A DNA stretch of 64,000 bases, from positions 124,001 to 188,000 of the forward strand of contig NZ_JAKZEU010000001.1 of the NCBI RefSeq assembly GCF_024359525.1, given 5' to 3'. Of the stretch, positions 43,350 through 52,964 are shown one piece after another. How positions within the stretch are numbered: position 1 is the stretch's first letter; every line of letters begins with the position of its first letter. The notes below the pieces were generated by a model. The model worked only from the letters and a program-made list of their open reading frames with translations. It made no database searches and had not been told where the DNA came from. This DNA comes from Paracoccus albicereus (lineage in GTDB: Bacteria; Pseudomonadota; Alphaproteobacteria; Rhodobacterales; Rhodobacteraceae). Position numbers and translations under genes: made by a program.

Positions 43350-45125
43350 ATGCTGAAGGATTGGACCGAAGCGCAGCCGAGACTGGTCGAGGTGGCCGCC
43401 GGCCGTGCGCCCGCCGACATGGTCATCCGTGGCGGGCGGTGGGTCAACGTCCACACCCGCGAGGTTCTGGACGGCCACGACATCGCCATCGCCGATGGCC
43501 GCATCGCCTGCATCCTGCCCGATGCCAGCGCCAATATCGGCGAAGAGACGCAGGTGATCGAGGCGAACGGGCGATACATGATCCCCGGTCTCTGCGATGC
43601 GCACATGCACATCGAATCGGGGATGCTGACCCCCGCCGGTTTCGCTGCCGCCGTCATCCCCCACGGCACCACCACGATCTTCCATGATCCGCACGAGATC
43701 GCGAACGTGCTGGGGCTGGAAGGCGTGCGGCTGATGCGCGACGAAAGCCTGATCCAGCCGATCAGCCTCTACACCCAGATGCCCTCCTGCGCGCCATCGG
43801 CGCCGGGGCTGGAAACGACCGGACACGAGATTACCGAAGGCGAAGTCGCACAGGCGATGGGCTGGGACGGGATCATCGGCCTTGGCGAGATGATGAATTT
43901 CCCGGGCGTCGCTTCGGGTGACCCGCAGATGCTGGCCGAGATCGCGGCGACGCGCGCAGCGGGCAAGACCGTCGGCGGCCATTATGCCAGTCCCGATCTG
44001 GGCCGGCCCTTTGCGGCCTATGTCGCGGGCGGCGCCGCCGACGATCACGAAACCACGACCGAGGAGCAGGGCATCGCCCGCGCACGTCAGGGCATGGGCT
44101 GCATGATGCGTCTCGGCAGTGCCTGGTATGACGTCGAACACCAGATCACCGCGATCACCGAAAAGGGATTGGATCCGCGCGGCTTCATCCTGTGCACCGA
44201 CGACAGCCATTCGGGCACGCTGGTCCATGACGGACATATGAACCGCGTGGTGCGCCATGCCATCGAATGCGGCTGCGACCCGCTGATCGCGATCCAGATG
44301 GCGACGATCAACACGGCAACGCATTTCGGGCTTGAGCGTGAGCTGGGCAGCCTGACGCCGGGACGGCGGGCGGACGTGATCCTGACCCCCGACCTGATGA
44401 CGCTTCCCATCGAACATGTGATCGCACAAGGGGTGCTGGTGGCCGAAAGCGGGCGTCTGCTGGTCGATTGCCCGCAGATCGACTGGCCCGCCACGGCCCG
44501 TGACACCGTGCATCTGGGTGGCGCCGTGAAGGCCGACGACTTCGCCGTCAAAGCCAAGGGCGATAACGTCCGCGTCCGCGTCATCGGCGTCGTCGAAAAC
44601 CAGGCCCCCACCCGCGCGCTGGAAGCCCAACTGCCGGTTCGCGACGGACGGATCGAGGCAGAGGGTGAAACCTGCCACATTGCGCTGGTCGAACGGCACC
44701 GCGCGACAGGGGGCGTCACCAACGGCTTCGTATCGGGCTTTGGCTATCGGGGGCGCATGGCCGTCGCATCAACCGTGGCGCATGACAGTCACCACATGAT
44801 CGTGGTCGGAACCTGTCGCGACAGCATGGCTGCAGCGGCGAACCATCTGGCCGAGATCGGCGGCGGTGTCACGGTGTTCCGTGACGGCGCCGAACTGGCG
44901 ACGGTCGCGCTGCCCATCGCGGGCCTGATCAGCGACCGCCCTGCCCCCGAGGTCGCGGACGACGCACAGGCGGTGATGCAGGCAATCGTCGATTGCGGCT
45001 GTTCGCTCAACAACGCCTACATGCAGCATTCCCTGCTGGCTCTGGTGGTCATCCCCGAGCTGCGCATTTCGGACAAGGGTATCGTCGATGTGACCGCGTT
45101 CGAGATCGTCGATCTGACGCTGTAG
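43350..45125 (+). CDS. ade: Adenine deaminase
   Basis: A 591-residue amidohydrolase converting adenine to hypoxanthine for purine salvage. After the N-terminal beta-sandwich (DMVIRGGRWVNVHTREVLDGHDIAI) the metal-binding CDAHMHIESGMLTPAGFA appears, then HGTTTIFHDPHEIANVLG, GGHYASPD and CTDDSHSGTLVHDGH. The C-terminal VASTVAHDSHHMIVVG is characteristic of Ade. AAAAGGAG lies 6 bp before the ATG. The longer upstream frame is antisense to recO and hisC. It is convergent with rarD, 6 bp apart. Confidence 0.96.
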   Translation: MLKDWTEAQPRLVEVAAGRAPADMVIRGGRWVNVHTREVLDGHDIAIADGRIACILPDASANIGEETQVIEANGRYMIPGLCDAHMHIESGMLTPAGFAAAVIPHGTTTIFHDPHEIANVLGLEGVRLMRDESLIQPISLYTQMPSCAPSAPGLETTGHEITEGEVAQAMGWDGIIGLGEMMNFPGVASGDPQMLAEIAATRAAGKTVGGHYASPDLGRPFAAYVAGGAADDHETTTEEQGIARARQGMGCMMRLGSAWYDVEHQITAITEKGLDPRGFILCTDDSHSGTLVHDGHMNRVVRHAIECGCDPLIAIQMATINTATHFGLERELGSLTPGRRADVILTPDLMTLPIEHVIAQGVLVAESGRLLVDCPQIDWPATARDTVHLGGAVKADDFAVKAKGDNVRVRVIGVVENQAPTRALEAQLPVRDGRIEAEGETCHIALVERHRATGGVTNGFVSGFGYRGRMAVASTVAHDSHHMIVVGTCRDSMAAAANHLAEIGGGVTVFRDGAELATVALPIAGLISDRPAPEVADDAQAVMQAIVDCGCSLNNAYMQHSLLALVVIPELRISDKGIVDVTAFEIVDLTL

Positions 45126-45131
45126 CCGCGC

Positions 45132-46067
45132 TTACTGCGCCCTTTGTGCCGCCAGCTCCCGGCGGGTCCGTCGACGCACGCGGGCCTGCCGGATCAATGT
45201 CACCGAATAGATCACCAGCGCCGCCCAGATCAGCGGAAAAGCGATCCGCTTGGCACCGTCGAACGGCTCGCCGAAGATCAGGACGGCAGTCAGGAAGATC
45301 ATCGTCGGCGCGATGTATTGCAGCACGCCCATCGTCGACAGCCGCACCAGCTTGGCTGCGGTCGCATACATCAGCAGCGGCACTGCGGTGATCGGGCCGC
45401 AGCCGATCAGCAACAGGGCCAGGGTCCAACTGTCATCAAAGGCGCTCGTGCCGTTTGCTGTCACCCATGCCAGATAGGCCAGCGCGATCGGCATCAGCAG
45501 GATCACCTCCAGCGTGAAGCCCTGCGTCGGTCCCAGCGGCAGGCTGCGCTTGAAATAGGCATAGAAGCCCCAGGAAAACGTCAGCCCCAATGAGACCAGC
45601 GGCAGACTGCCCGCCTCCCATGTCAGGATGGCGACGGCCGTCGCGGCCAGCACGATCGCGGCCACCTGCGGGCGGTTCAACCGCTCTCCCAGCATCGCCC
45701 AGCCCAGGAAGATGCTGAACAGCGGGTTGATGTAATAGCCAAGCGCAGCTTGCAGCGCGTGATCGTTCACGATGGCCCAGACATAGATCAGCCAGTTGAC
45801 CGAAATCAGCGCCGCAGTCAGCGCCGCCATCGCAAGCAGCCGCGGTTGTCGCAGGGCCTGAAGCACATCGCGCGCACGATGCTGGACCCACAGGACCGCG
45901 AAGGCGATCGGAAGCGACCATAGCACGCGATGCACAATGATCTGGGTCGGCGGCACGACCTGCAACGCCTTCATGTAGAGCGGCAGGAACCCCCACAGGC
46001 CATAGGTCGCCACCGCGAGGGCAAGGCCGCGTGGATCGTCGCCGTTCTGATCGGAAGATTCGGTCAT
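45132..46067 (-). CDS. rarD: RarD/EamA-family permease
   Basis: A 311-residue inner-membrane protein with ten hydrophobic segments. LALAVATYGLWGFLPLYMKALQVVPPTQIIVHRVLWSLPIAF is the RarD signature opening, and ALGYYINPLFSIFLGWAMLGERLNRPQ the mid-protein motif. RarD proteins are DMT transporters of unknown natural substrate. The start at 46067 (MTESSDQNG) is chosen for similarity; the frame extends 24 codons further upstream. It is divergent from pqqA. Confidence 0.92.
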   Translation of the reverse strand: MTESSDQNGDDPRGLALAVATYGLWGFLPLYMKALQVVPPTQIIVHRVLWSLPIAFAVLWVQHRARDVLQALRQPRLLAMAALTAALISVNWLIYVWAIVNDHALQAALGYYINPLFSIFLGWAMLGERLNRPQVAAIVLAATAVAILTWEAGSLPLVSLGLTFSWGFYAYFKRSLPLGPTQGFTLEVILLMPIALAYLAWVTANGTSAFDDSWTLALLLIGCGPITAVPLLMYATAAKLVRLSTMGVLQYIAPTMIFLTAVLIFGEPFDGAKRIAFPLIWAALVIYSVTLIRQARVRRRTRRELAAQRAQ

Positions 46068-46211
46068 GCGGCCTGATACAGCGCCGCCCTGACACGCGCC
46101 AGCGGGCGCGACCGCCCTTATCTCGTACCAAAGTCCCATACAGACGGCGCGGGCGAGTGGCTACATTTGAGTCTTGAGTCGACGAGGCTCGAAACCGAGT
46201 GGAGGAAACGA

Positions 46212-46313
46212 ATGGCTTGGAGCAAACCCAGCGTCCGCGAAATCGCCTGTGGCATGGAAATCAACATGTACGGGCCGGCCGAGGATGATCGCCGGGAAGA
46301 CACCCTGTTCTGA
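46212..46313 (+). CDS. pqqA: PQQ precursor peptide PqqA
   Basis: A 33-residue peptide starting MAWSKPSVREIACGMEIN and ending in EDTLF. Glu16 and Tyr20 in EINMY are the two residues crosslinked by PqqE and built into pyrroloquinoline quinone. GGAGGAAACGA precedes the ATG. Upstream, TTGAGTC is repeated twice in tandem (46167-46180), possibly part of a control site. It begins pqqABCDE; 9 bp separate it from pqqB. Confidence 0.96.
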   Translation: MAWSKPSVREIACGMEINMYGPAEDDRREDTLF

Positions 46314-46322
46314 TCTGAACGG

Positions 46323-47207
46323 GTGATCGTCAAAATTCTCGGTGCTGGGGCAGGCGGTGGCCTGCCCCAGTGGAATTGCGGATGTCCGAACTGCCGAGAT
46401 GCGCGTGAGGGCAAATTACCATCAATGACCCAGTCGTCGGTTGCTGTCAGCGCCGACGAGGAAGACTGGGTTGTACTGAACGCATCGCCCGATATACGGG
46501 CCCAGCTTGCTGCGACCCCGGCGTTGTACCCTCCCGGCCTTCGCGGTTCGCCGATCAAGGCGGTTGTCCTGACCAATGGCGACGTCGACCACATTGCAGG
46601 ACTGCTGACGCTGCGGGAGCGCACGCCGTTCAATGTTTTGGCCACCGCTGACATTCACGGCATTCTGCACGAAAATTCTGTCTTCGGGGTGTTGGCCAAG
46701 GACGTCGTGACGAACCACACCATCGTGTTGGACGAAACCTTTGAAATCGCAGGGCTGTCCATCCTTCCCTTTGCTGTGCCCGGAAAGGTCGCGCTCTACA
46801 AAGAGGGTGAGATAGTGGACACCAACGCAATGGGCGACCAGACGATCGGCTTGCGGATCGATGCCAACGGGCGCAGGCTTTACTACATTCCCGGCTGCGC
46901 GGCCCTGCCCGACTGGCTGGTCGAGAAACTTGCTGACGCAGATGCATTGTTGTTCGACGGAACGGTCTGGGAAGACGACGACATGGCTCGTTCGGGGACG
47001 GGCGATAAGACCGGAACGCGCATGGGACACCTGCCGATGTCCGGACCGACCGGATCGCTCGAAAGGCTGAAAGGACTGGGGGGGACGAAGATGTTCATTC
47101 ACATCAACAACACCAACCCCGTGCTGCAGCCTGATGGACCAGAACGCGCCGCGATCATGGCCGCCGGCTGGACGCAGGCGCAGGATGGGATGGAGCTTTC
47201 GCCATGA
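46323..47207 (+). CDS. pqqB: PQQ biosynthesis protein PqqB
   Basis: A 294-residue metallo-beta-lactamase-fold protein with GTG start: VKILGAGAGGGLPQWNCGCPNCRDAR opens the fold, LTNGDVDHIAGLLTL is its degenerate metal motif, and MGHLPMSGPTGSLERL and FIHINNTNPVL are family segments. PqqB is thought to hydroxylate the tyrosine-derived intermediate. Third codon positions are noticeably richer in A/T than in pqqC-pqqE. It overlaps pqqC by 4 bp. Confidence 0.97.
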   Translation: MIVKILGAGAGGGLPQWNCGCPNCRDAREGKLPSMTQSSVAVSADEEDWVVLNASPDIRAQLAATPALYPPGLRGSPIKAVVLTNGDVDHIAGLLTLRERTPFNVLATADIHGILHENSVFGVLAKDVVTNHTIVLDETFEIAGLSILPFAVPGKVALYKEGEIVDTNAMGDQTIGLRIDANGRRLYYIPGCAALPDWLVEKLADADALLFDGTVWEDDDMARSGTGDKTGTRMGHLPMSGPTGSLERLKGLGGTKMFIHINNTNPVLQPDGPERAAIMAAGWTQAQDGMELSP

Positions 47208-47935
47208 AGGACATGTCCGATTTCGAGGCGCGCCTGCATCGCATCGGCGCCGAGCGCTATCATGACAAGCACCCGTTTCACATCCTGCTGCATTCGGGCG
47301 GATGCACCATCGATCAGGTGCGGGCATGGGTGATCAACCGCTACTATTATCAAAGCCGCATTCCGATGAAGGACGCAGCCTTCATCTCGCGGGTGACCGA
47401 CCCGGCGCTGCGGCGGGAGTGGCGCTCGCGGATCGAGGATCATGACGGTCGCGCGCCGGGCGAAGGCGGGATTGCACGCTGGCTGAAACTGGCCGAGGGC
47501 GTGGGGCTGGACCCCGATTACGTCGCTTCGGAACGCGGGATCCTGCCGGCCACGAAATTTGCCGTAGACGCCTATGTTCATTTCGTGCGCGAACAGCCGC
47601 TGCTTCCCGCCATGGCGTCGTCGCTGACCGAACTCTTCGCGCCAGAAATCCACAAGACCCGCATCGCCGGGCTTCTGAAGCACTACGATTTCGCCAATCC
47701 TGACACGATCGCCTATTTCGAGCATCGCTTGTCCGAGGCACCCAAGGACGTCGAATTCGGCTTGGACTGGGTCAAGGCCCATGCCGTGACCGAGGCGGAT
47801 CAGGATGCCGCCGCGAACGCCCTAATCTTCAAGACCGAAGTGCTGTGGGCGCAACTCGACGCACTGTACTCGGCGTATGTCGCACCCGGCCGCATTCCGC
47901 CGGGTGGCTGGCAGCCGAATGAGGGGCTGTTGTGA
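47204..47935 (+). CDS. pqqC: Pyrroloquinoline-quinone synthase PqqC
   Basis: A 243-residue cofactor-less oxidase for the final eight-electron ring closure. The helical bundle shows YHDKHPFHILLHSGGCTIDQVRAWVINRYYYQSRIPMKDA, DHDGRAPGEGGIARWL and VRFVREQPL-like VHFVREQPLLPAMASSLTELFAP, matching PqqC active-site regions. The start overlaps the pqqB stop (ATGA) and its stop overlaps pqqD (GTGA). Confidence 0.97.
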   Translation: MKDMSDFEARLHRIGAERYHDKHPFHILLHSGGCTIDQVRAWVINRYYYQSRIPMKDAAFISRVTDPALRREWRSRIEDHDGRAPGEGGIARWLKLAEGVGLDPDYVASERGILPATKFAVDAYVHFVREQPLLPAMASSLTELFAPEIHKTRIAGLLKHYDFANPDTIAYFEHRLSEAPKDVEFGLDWVKAHAVTEADQDAAANALIFKTEVLWAQLDALYSAYVAPGRIPPGGWQPNEGLL

Positions 47936-48198
47936 GCGTACCGGCCCTTCTGCGCGGCGTGCGGGTCAAGCAGGATACCGTGCGCGACATGCCGGTGCTG
48001 CTGGGACCGGAACGCGCGCTGATGCTGGACCCGATTGGCGCAGCCATCCTTGACCGGGTCGATGGCGAACGGGACCTAGACGGCATCGTTGTCGACCTGG
48101 CTGCCGCCTATGATGCGCCTGCGGACGTGATCCGAGGCGATGTGGAGGCGTTCCTGTCCGATCTAGCCGACAAGCGCCTGCTGGAGATGCGGACATGA
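47932..48198 (+). CDS. pqqD: PQQ biosynthesis peptide chaperone PqqD
   Basis: An 88-residue peptide chaperone (RRE domain) that presents PqqA to PqqE. GVRVKQDTVRDMPVLLGPERALMLDPIGAAILDRVDG is the typical opening, followed by the winged-helix part with DVEAFLSDLADKRLL. GTG start overlapping pqqC; stop overlaps pqqE by 4 bp. Confidence 0.96.
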   Translation: MSVPALLRGVRVKQDTVRDMPVLLGPERALMLDPIGAAILDRVDGERDLDGIVVDLAAAYDAPADVIRGDVEAFLSDLADKRLLEMRT

Positions 48199-49313
48199 CC
48201 GCCCCGCGCCCTGCACCACCCATCGCGATGCTGGCAGAGCTGACGCATCGCTGCCCGCTTGCCTGCCCCTATTGCTCCAACCCGCTGAAAATGGTCGCCC
48301 GCGAGGGCGAGATCGGGACCGAAGCCTGGGCCGACATTTTCGCGCAGGCAGCAAAGCTCGGCGTGCTCCAACTGCATCTCTCGGGCGGCGAGCCCGCCTC
48401 GCGCCGCGACCTGACCGATCTGGTCCGCGCTGCCCGAGACGTCGATCTCTACGTCAACCTCATCACGTCCGGCATCGGCCTGACCGAAGCGCGGCTGCGC
48501 GAACTGGATGCGGCCGGGGTCGAGCATGTGCAACTGTCGCTGCAGGGCGTGAACGCCGGCATCGCGGACCTGATCGGCGGCTACAAGGGCGGGTTCGACC
48601 GCAAGATGCAGGTCGCCCGCATGATCGGCGAGATCGGGATGCCGCTGACGTTGAATGCGGTGATGCATCGCCACAACCTCGACGACCTGCCGCAGACGCT
48701 GGACATGGCGGTCGAGCTTGGGGCGCGCCGCATCGAGATCGCCTGCGTGCAGTTCCAGGGCTGGGCATTGAAGAACCGCGCCGCGCTGCAGCCGACCCGC
48801 GAACAGGTGGCGCAGGCCAAGGCGCTGGTCGATCAGGCGCGCCGTGACATGCGCGGAACGCTGGTGATCGACTTCGTGCCGCCCGATTACTACGCCGACT
48901 ATCCCAAGGCCTGCATGGGCGGATGGGGTAGCACCGGCCTGAACGTCACGCCCGACGGCACAGTCCTGCCTTGCCACGCGGCCGAAACGATCCCGGGGCT
49001 GACCTTCCAGAACGCGACGGAGGTGCCCCTTGACCAGATCTGGTACGATGGCGCGGCCTTCAACGCCTTTCGCGGCACCGACTGGATGCCCGAGCCGTGC
49101 CAAAGCTGTTCTCGACGCGAGGTCGATTTCGGCGGCTGCCGCTGTCAGGCGATGGCGATTGTCGGTCGTGCCGAGGCGACCGATCCTGTCTGCAAGCTTT
49201 CGCCTGACCGGCCCAAGGTCGATGCGTTGCTGACGGAGAACGCCGAAAGCGCGGCAGGCGGCACGACCGAGGATTTCATCTATCGTCGCCTCGAACCGGT
49301 CCGCGCGCGCTAA
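48195..49313 (+). CDS. pqqE: PqqA peptide cyclase PqqE
   Basis: A 372-residue radical SAM enzyme forming the Glu-Tyr carbon-carbon bond in PqqA. Cys20, Cys24 and Cys27 in THRCPLACPYCSNP hold the SAM cluster; HLSGGEPASRRDL binds SAM; and the C-terminal SPASM-type cysteines occur in CMGGWG, PCHAAE and CQSCSRREVDFGGCRC for auxiliary clusters. It ends the pqq operon and overlaps the DUF1491 stop by 4 bp. No pqqF/G protease is in the window. Confidence 0.97.
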   Translation: MTAPRPAPPIAMLAELTHRCPLACPYCSNPLKMVAREGEIGTEAWADIFAQAAKLGVLQLHLSGGEPASRRDLTDLVRAARDVDLYVNLITSGIGLTEARLRELDAAGVEHVQLSLQGVNAGIADLIGGYKGGFDRKMQVARMIGEIGMPLTLNAVMHRHNLDDLPQTLDMAVELGARRIEIACVQFQGWALKNRAALQPTREQVAQAKALVDQARRDMRGTLVIDFVPPDYYADYPKACMGGWGSTGLNVTPDGTVLPCHAAETIPGLTFQNATEVPLDQIWYDGAAFNAFRGTDWMPEPCQSCSRREVDFGGCRCQAMAIVGRAEATDPVCKLSPDRPKVDALLTENAESAAGGTTEDFIYRRLEPVRAR

Positions 49314-49642
49314 AGCCCGTCCTCGCCCAGTAGCGTCCGCCCCTCTCGGCTCTCGATCTCGATAGCCCACAGGTCCGGGTCGAACCCCCGCTCGCGTTGG
49401 ATCGCCGCATCGATGTCGCGTTCGGGTCCGGTCTCAGTCAGGCGCCAGTGGCGGGTGTCGGTCTCCAGATCCCATTCACGCCGCCACAGATCGGCATTGC
49501 CATCCAGCCGAGCGCATTTGACCATGACAGCCCCGGCGGTGTCGTCGCCATGCGCAAGGACATAGGCCGGGATGTTCGCCTGCCCCAATCGGGCAAGATA
49601 AGCCGAGACCCAGATTCCGGTGGCGAGCCGCGGCTCAGCCAT
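49310..49642 (-). CDS. DUF1491 family protein
   Basis: A 110-residue protein, [21 protein letters not shown] then PAYVLAHGDDTAGAVMVKCARLDGNA, matching the alphaproteobacterial DUF1491 family usually found just after era. The function is unknown. The start ATGGCTGA overlaps the era stop by 8 bp, so it is translationally coupled. The frame also reads into era in another frame, which I do not count. Confidence 0.88.
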   Translation of the reverse strand: MAEPRLATGIWVSAYLARLGQANIPAYVLAHGDDTAGAVMVKCARLDGNADLWRREWDLETDTRHWRLTETGPERDIDAAIQRERGFDPDLWAIEIESREGRTLLGEDGL

Positions 49643-50552
49643 CCCCATCCTTGAAGTCGAGACCCATCTCCGAATAGCGCTCGGCCTCGTCCTGCCAGCG
49701 CTCGCGCAGCTTGACTTGCAGGAAAAGGTGAACCTTACGGCCCATGAATTCGGCAAGCTCGGTTCGTGCCGCCTGGCTGACGGCCTTGATCGTCTCGCCG
49801 CCCTTGCCCAGCACGATCCCCTTGTGGCCCGGCCGCGCGACATAGACGACTTGGTCAACGCGGGCCGATCCGTCTTCGCGTTCTTCCCAGCCTTCCGTCT
49901 CGACGGTCAGGTGGTAGGGAATTTCCTCGTGAAGCCGCAGGGTCAGCTTCTCACGCGTGATCTCTGCCGCGATCATCCGCATCGGCAGGTCGGCGATCTG
50001 ATCCTCGGGGTAAAGCCACGGGCCCTCGGGCATCGCTTCGCCCAGCCAGCCGCGCAGATCGTCGCAACCATAGCCGCGCTCGGCCGAGATCATGAAGGTC
50101 TGCGCAAAGGGAAAGGCCGCATTCATCTTTTCGGACAGCGCCAGCAGCGTCTCGGCCTTCACCCGGTCGATCTTGTTGATCGCCAGCGCGACCGTATGGC
50201 CCTGCGCGCGTTCCATAAGCGCATCGAGGATGCGGCCCACGCCTTCGGTCAGCCCGCGATGCGCCTCGATCAGCAGCAGGATCACGTCGGCATCGTCGGC
50301 GCCGGTCCAGGCGGCGGCGACCATCGAGCGGTCGAGCCTGCGCCGCGGCCGGAAGATGCCCGGCGTGTCCACGAAGACGATCTGCGCCGCGCCGTCCAGC
50401 GCGATGCCGCGGATGCGCGCGCGCGTGGTCTGAACCTTGTGTGTGACGATGCTGACCTTCGCGCCGACCATCTGGTTCAGCAGCGTAGACTTTCCGGCAT
50501 TCGGCTCGCCGATCAGGGCGACAAAGCCTGCGCGGGTGGGTGTTTCGCTCAT
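49635..50552 (-). CDS. era: GTPase Era
   Basis: A 305-residue GTPase in 16S rRNA maturation and 30S assembly. G1 is [13 protein letters not shown]3 is FVDTPGIF, G4 is NKIDRV, and G2 lies in the [11 protein letters not shown] switch region. The C-terminal KH domain holds the [26 protein letters not shown]-binding segment. It overlaps rnc (ATGA) and DUF1491 and belongs to the lepB-rnc-era block. Confidence 0.97.
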   Translation of the reverse strand: MSETPTRAGFVALIGEPNAGKSTLLNQMVGAKVSIVTHKVQTTRARIRGIALDGAAQIVFVDTPGIFRPRRRLDRSMVAAAWTGADDADVILLLIEAHRGLTEGVGRILDALMERAQGHTVALAINKIDRVKAETLLALSEKMNAAFPFAQTFMISAERGYGCDDLRGWLGEAMPEGPWLYPEDQIADLPMRMIAAEITREKLTLRLHEEIPYHLTVETEGWEEREDGSARVDQVVYVARPGHKGIVLGKGGETIKAVSQAARTELAEFMGRKVHLFLQVKLRERWQDEAERYSEMGLDFKDGDG

Positions 50553-51238
50553 GCCAAGGCCTCCAACTGCGCCAGCAGCGACTGCGCTGCGGCCTGCTCG
50601 ATGCTGCGGCGTGCGCCCTGCCCGCGCGCCTCGGCGCTGCGTCCGTCGGCCAGCCGCACGGTGACGTGGAAAATCGGCGCGTGGTCCGGTCCGGATCGAT
50701 CGGTCTCGTCATAGACCGGCGGCGGCATGCCGTTGGCCTGCGCCCATTCCTGCAGCGCGGTCTTGGCATCGCGCGCATCCTCGGCCACGCCGTCCAGCCG
50801 CGCACCCCACAGCTTCAGCACCACCGCCTGCGCCTTTGCATAACCGGCGTCGAGATAAACCGCCGCCAGCACCGCTTCCATCGCGTCGGCCAGTACCGCT
50901 TCCTTGCGACGCCCGCCCGACATCATCTCGGACCGGCCGAGCTTCAGGACCTGGCCAAGGTCGATCTGACGGGCAACGGCGGCGCAGGTCTCGCCCCGCA
51001 CCAGCGCGTTGAAACGTGGCGCCAATTGTCCTTCGCTGGCCTTGGCATCGGCGGCGAACAGCGCCTCGGCCATGACCAGCCCCAGAACGCGATCCCCCAG
51101 AAACTCCAGTCGCTGATTGTCCGGCCGGGTCGGCGAGACGACCGAGGAATGGGTCAGCGCACGCACCAGCAATTCGGGCTGGGCAAACTCGTGGCCCAGC
51201 CGTTTCATGAATCCCGCGATCTCGGCCGAGACCTTCAA
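50549..51238 (-). CDS. rnc: Ribonuclease III
   Basis: A 229-residue dsRNA endonuclease for rRNA and mRNA processing. [20 protein letters not shown] is the signature with the catalytic acidic residues, and [16 protein letters not shown] carries the second acidic pair. A dsRNA-binding domain occupies the last 70 residues ([22 protein letters not shown]...). The most likely start is TTG at 51238, overlapping the lepB stop as TTGA and giving [18 protein letters not shown]; an internal ATG at 51208 is the alternative. Confidence 0.95.
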   Translation of the reverse strand: MKVSAEIAGFMKRLGHEFAQPELLVRALTHSSVVSPTRPDNQRLEFLGDRVLGLVMAEALFAADAKASEGQLAPRFNALVRGETCAAVARQIDLGQVLKLGRSEMMSGGRRKEAVLADAMEAVLAAVYLDAGYAKAQAVVLKLWGARLDGVAEDARDAKTALQEWAQANGMPPPVYDETDRSGPDHAPIFHVTVRLADGRSAEARGQGARRSIEQAAAQSLLAQLEALA

Positions 51239-52026
51239 TTCACCGCCTTGAAGAAGCGATCGGCCCGCCACGTCCAGAAGTACAGCAGCGATTTTCCGGC
51301 CGACGAGAACATGATCCGGTCGGCACGCCCGATCAGATATTCCGCCGGCACGAAGGCCAGACCGCCCGTCGTGGGCGAAAAGCGCGAATCCTCGGAATTG
51401 TCGCGATTGTCGCCCATGAAGAAATAATGACCTTCGGGCACGGTGAAGGTCGGCGTGTCGTCGGCGATCCAGGTGTCGGTGATGTTCAGCGTGTCGTAGC
51501 TGACGCCGTTCGGCAGCGTTTCGCGCAGCCGGGGTTTCTGGCATTCACCGCCCTCGGCGACCGGCTCGTTTGCGCAGCGCGGGACCAGTTGCTGCGGACC
51601 TTGCGGTTGCTTCAGTTCGGTGAAGACGCCGTCCTGCTCGGTCGGGACCGCCTCACCGTTCAGGTACAGGCGACCATTCTGGATTTGCACCGTATCGCCC
51701 GGCAGACCGATCACGCGCTTGATGAAATCGACATTCCGCACCGGATGACGGAAGACAACGACATCGCCGCGCTCTGGTTCGGACGCCAGCAGCCGGCCCG
51801 AGATCGGACACAGCGAGAACGGGCAGGAATGCTGCGAATAGCCATAGGCCATCTTGTTCACGAACAGGAAGTCGCCGATCAGCAGCGTGTCCTTCATGCT
51901 GCCCGACGGAATCCAGAAGGGCTGGAAGAACAGCGTGCGGAAGATCCCCGCGATGACCAGCGCCCAGAAGATGGTGCGGATCGTTTCCATGAATCCGCCT
52001 TCCTTGCGGGTCGTGCCGTCGGCCAT
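51235..52026 (-). CDS. lepB: Signal peptidase I
   Basis: A 263-residue membrane serine protease that removes signal peptides. One N-terminal helix ([20 protein letters not shown]) anchors it. The catalytic Ser43 is in [15 protein letters not shown] and the general base Lys103 is in [22 protein letters not shown] is box E. An insert with cysteines ([12 protein letters not shown]) lies after box C. AAGGA lies 8 bp before the ATG at 52026. It overlaps rnc. Confidence 0.96.
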   Translation of the reverse strand: MADGTTRKEGGFMETIRTIFWALVIAGIFRTLFFQPFWIPSGSMKDTLLIGDFLFVNKMAYGYSQHSCPFSLCPISGRLLASEPERGDVVVFRHPVRNVDFIKRVIGLPGDTVQIQNGRLYLNGEAVPTEQDGVFTELKQPQGPQQLVPRCANEPVAEGGECQKPRLRETLPNGVSYDTLNITDTWIADDTPTFTVPEGHYFFMGDNRDNSEDSRFSPTTGGLAFVPAEYLIGRADRIMFSSAGKSLLYFWTWRADRFFKAVN

Positions 52027-52039
52027 GATGCGTCCTTGG

Positions 52040-52486
52040 TTAGCGGTTGCGCCCGTCATGGTGCGCGCCCGTGCCCGAGTCAAGGTTGGCTGCAGGCAGC
52101 GCCTCGATCACCACGAAGGCATGCGCCCAGGGGTGATCGTCGGTCAGCGTGACGTGAACGCGGGCGCTGTGGCCGGGCGGGGTCATCTGGGCCAACCGGT
52201 CGGCGGCCCAGCCGGACAGATGCATCACCGGCTGACCCGTGCGAAGATTGCTGACCGCCATGTCGCGCCACGCGATCCCCATGCGCAGCCCGGTCCCAAG
52301 CGCCTTGGAACAGGCTTCCTTGGCAGCCCAGCGTTTGGCAAGCGTGCCCGCCTCGTCAAGGCGGCGCCGTGATTTGGCGATCTCGATGTCGGTGAAGACC
52401 CGATTGCGAAAGCGATCACCGTGTCGGTCGAGTACGCCCGCGATGCGCTCGATATTGGCCAGGTCGGCGCCGATGCCCAGGATCAT
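52040..52486 (-). CDS. acpS: Holo-[acyl-carrier-protein] synthase
   Basis: A 148-residue phosphopantetheinyl transferase that activates [18 protein letters not shown] has the Mg2+-binding aspartate (Asp8), and [28 protein letters not shown] carries the catalytic glutamate and conserved lysine. It is about 20 residues longer than E. coli AcpS at the C-terminus. It starts 16 bp after the upstream secreted-protein gene and ends 13 bp before lepB. Confidence 0.95.
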   Translation of the reverse strand: MILGIGADLANIERIAGVLDRHGDRFRNRVFTDIEIAKSRRRLDEAGTLAKRWAAKEACSKALGTGLRMGIAWRDMAVSNLRTGQPVMHLSGWAADRLAQMTPPGHSARVHVTLTDDHPWAHAFVVIEALPAANLDSGTGAHHDGRNR

Positions 52487-52502
52487 GCAGCGATCCGGAG
52501 GC

Positions 52503-52964
52503 TCACTCGACGGCCTGCGCCGTGATCTCACCCGTCTGCTGATTGATCGTCACCGTCAGCTCTGCCGGCTTTCCGCCGCCCGTGTCGGGATCGAAAAGCT
52601 TGATCGGAACCTGCAGGACCAATCCCTTCGCAGCGTCGTAGTCGGCGCTGCGACCCTGAAAATCGATGCCATAGAAACCGACCGGCCCGCCACCCTCGGC
52701 TCGCGACAGCGCAATCAGGCGGCATTGCCTGTCGCCGATCTCATTGCGGGGCGGCGACAGGACCATCAGATGAAAACCGGCGGCAGCCGGTTCGATCGTG
52801 TCGATGACGGCCACACGAACGTCGCCATTCGCGTAGGTCGCGCTGTTTTCTTCCCAAGGCTCGGCCAGATTGCGTGCAGTGACGACGTCGCCGCATTCGC
52901 CGACGCTCTGCGCCGCGGCGGGTGTCGCCAACACCATGGCGAGGATGACGGGCAGGATCTTCAT
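52503..52964 (-). CDS. Secreted hypothetical protein in the pdxJ-acpS operon
   Basis: A 153-residue protein with a signal peptide ([20 protein letters not shown], cleavage after AAA). The mature part has two cysteines (GECGDVV and DRQCRLIAL) and no recognised domain; the beta-rich sequence may be a small periplasmic domain. The start overlaps the pdxJ stop as ATGA, so it is clearly part of the operon. Why an exported protein of unknown role sits between pdxJ and acpS is unclear. Confidence 0.75.
   Translation of the reverse strand: MKILPVILAMVLATPAAAQSVGECGDVVTARNLAEPWEENSATYANGDVRVAVIDTIEPAAAGFHLMVLSPPRNEIGDRQCRLIALSRAEGGGPVGFYGIDFQGRSADYDAAKGLVLQVPIKLFDPDTGGGKPAELTVTINQQTGEITAQAVE

Noticed and set aside
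43284..44699. Very long upstream extension of the recO frame
   Set aside because: It is antisense to ade, which has firm metal-site motifs. RecO starts naturally at 43283 with MEWQAEGTVIA.
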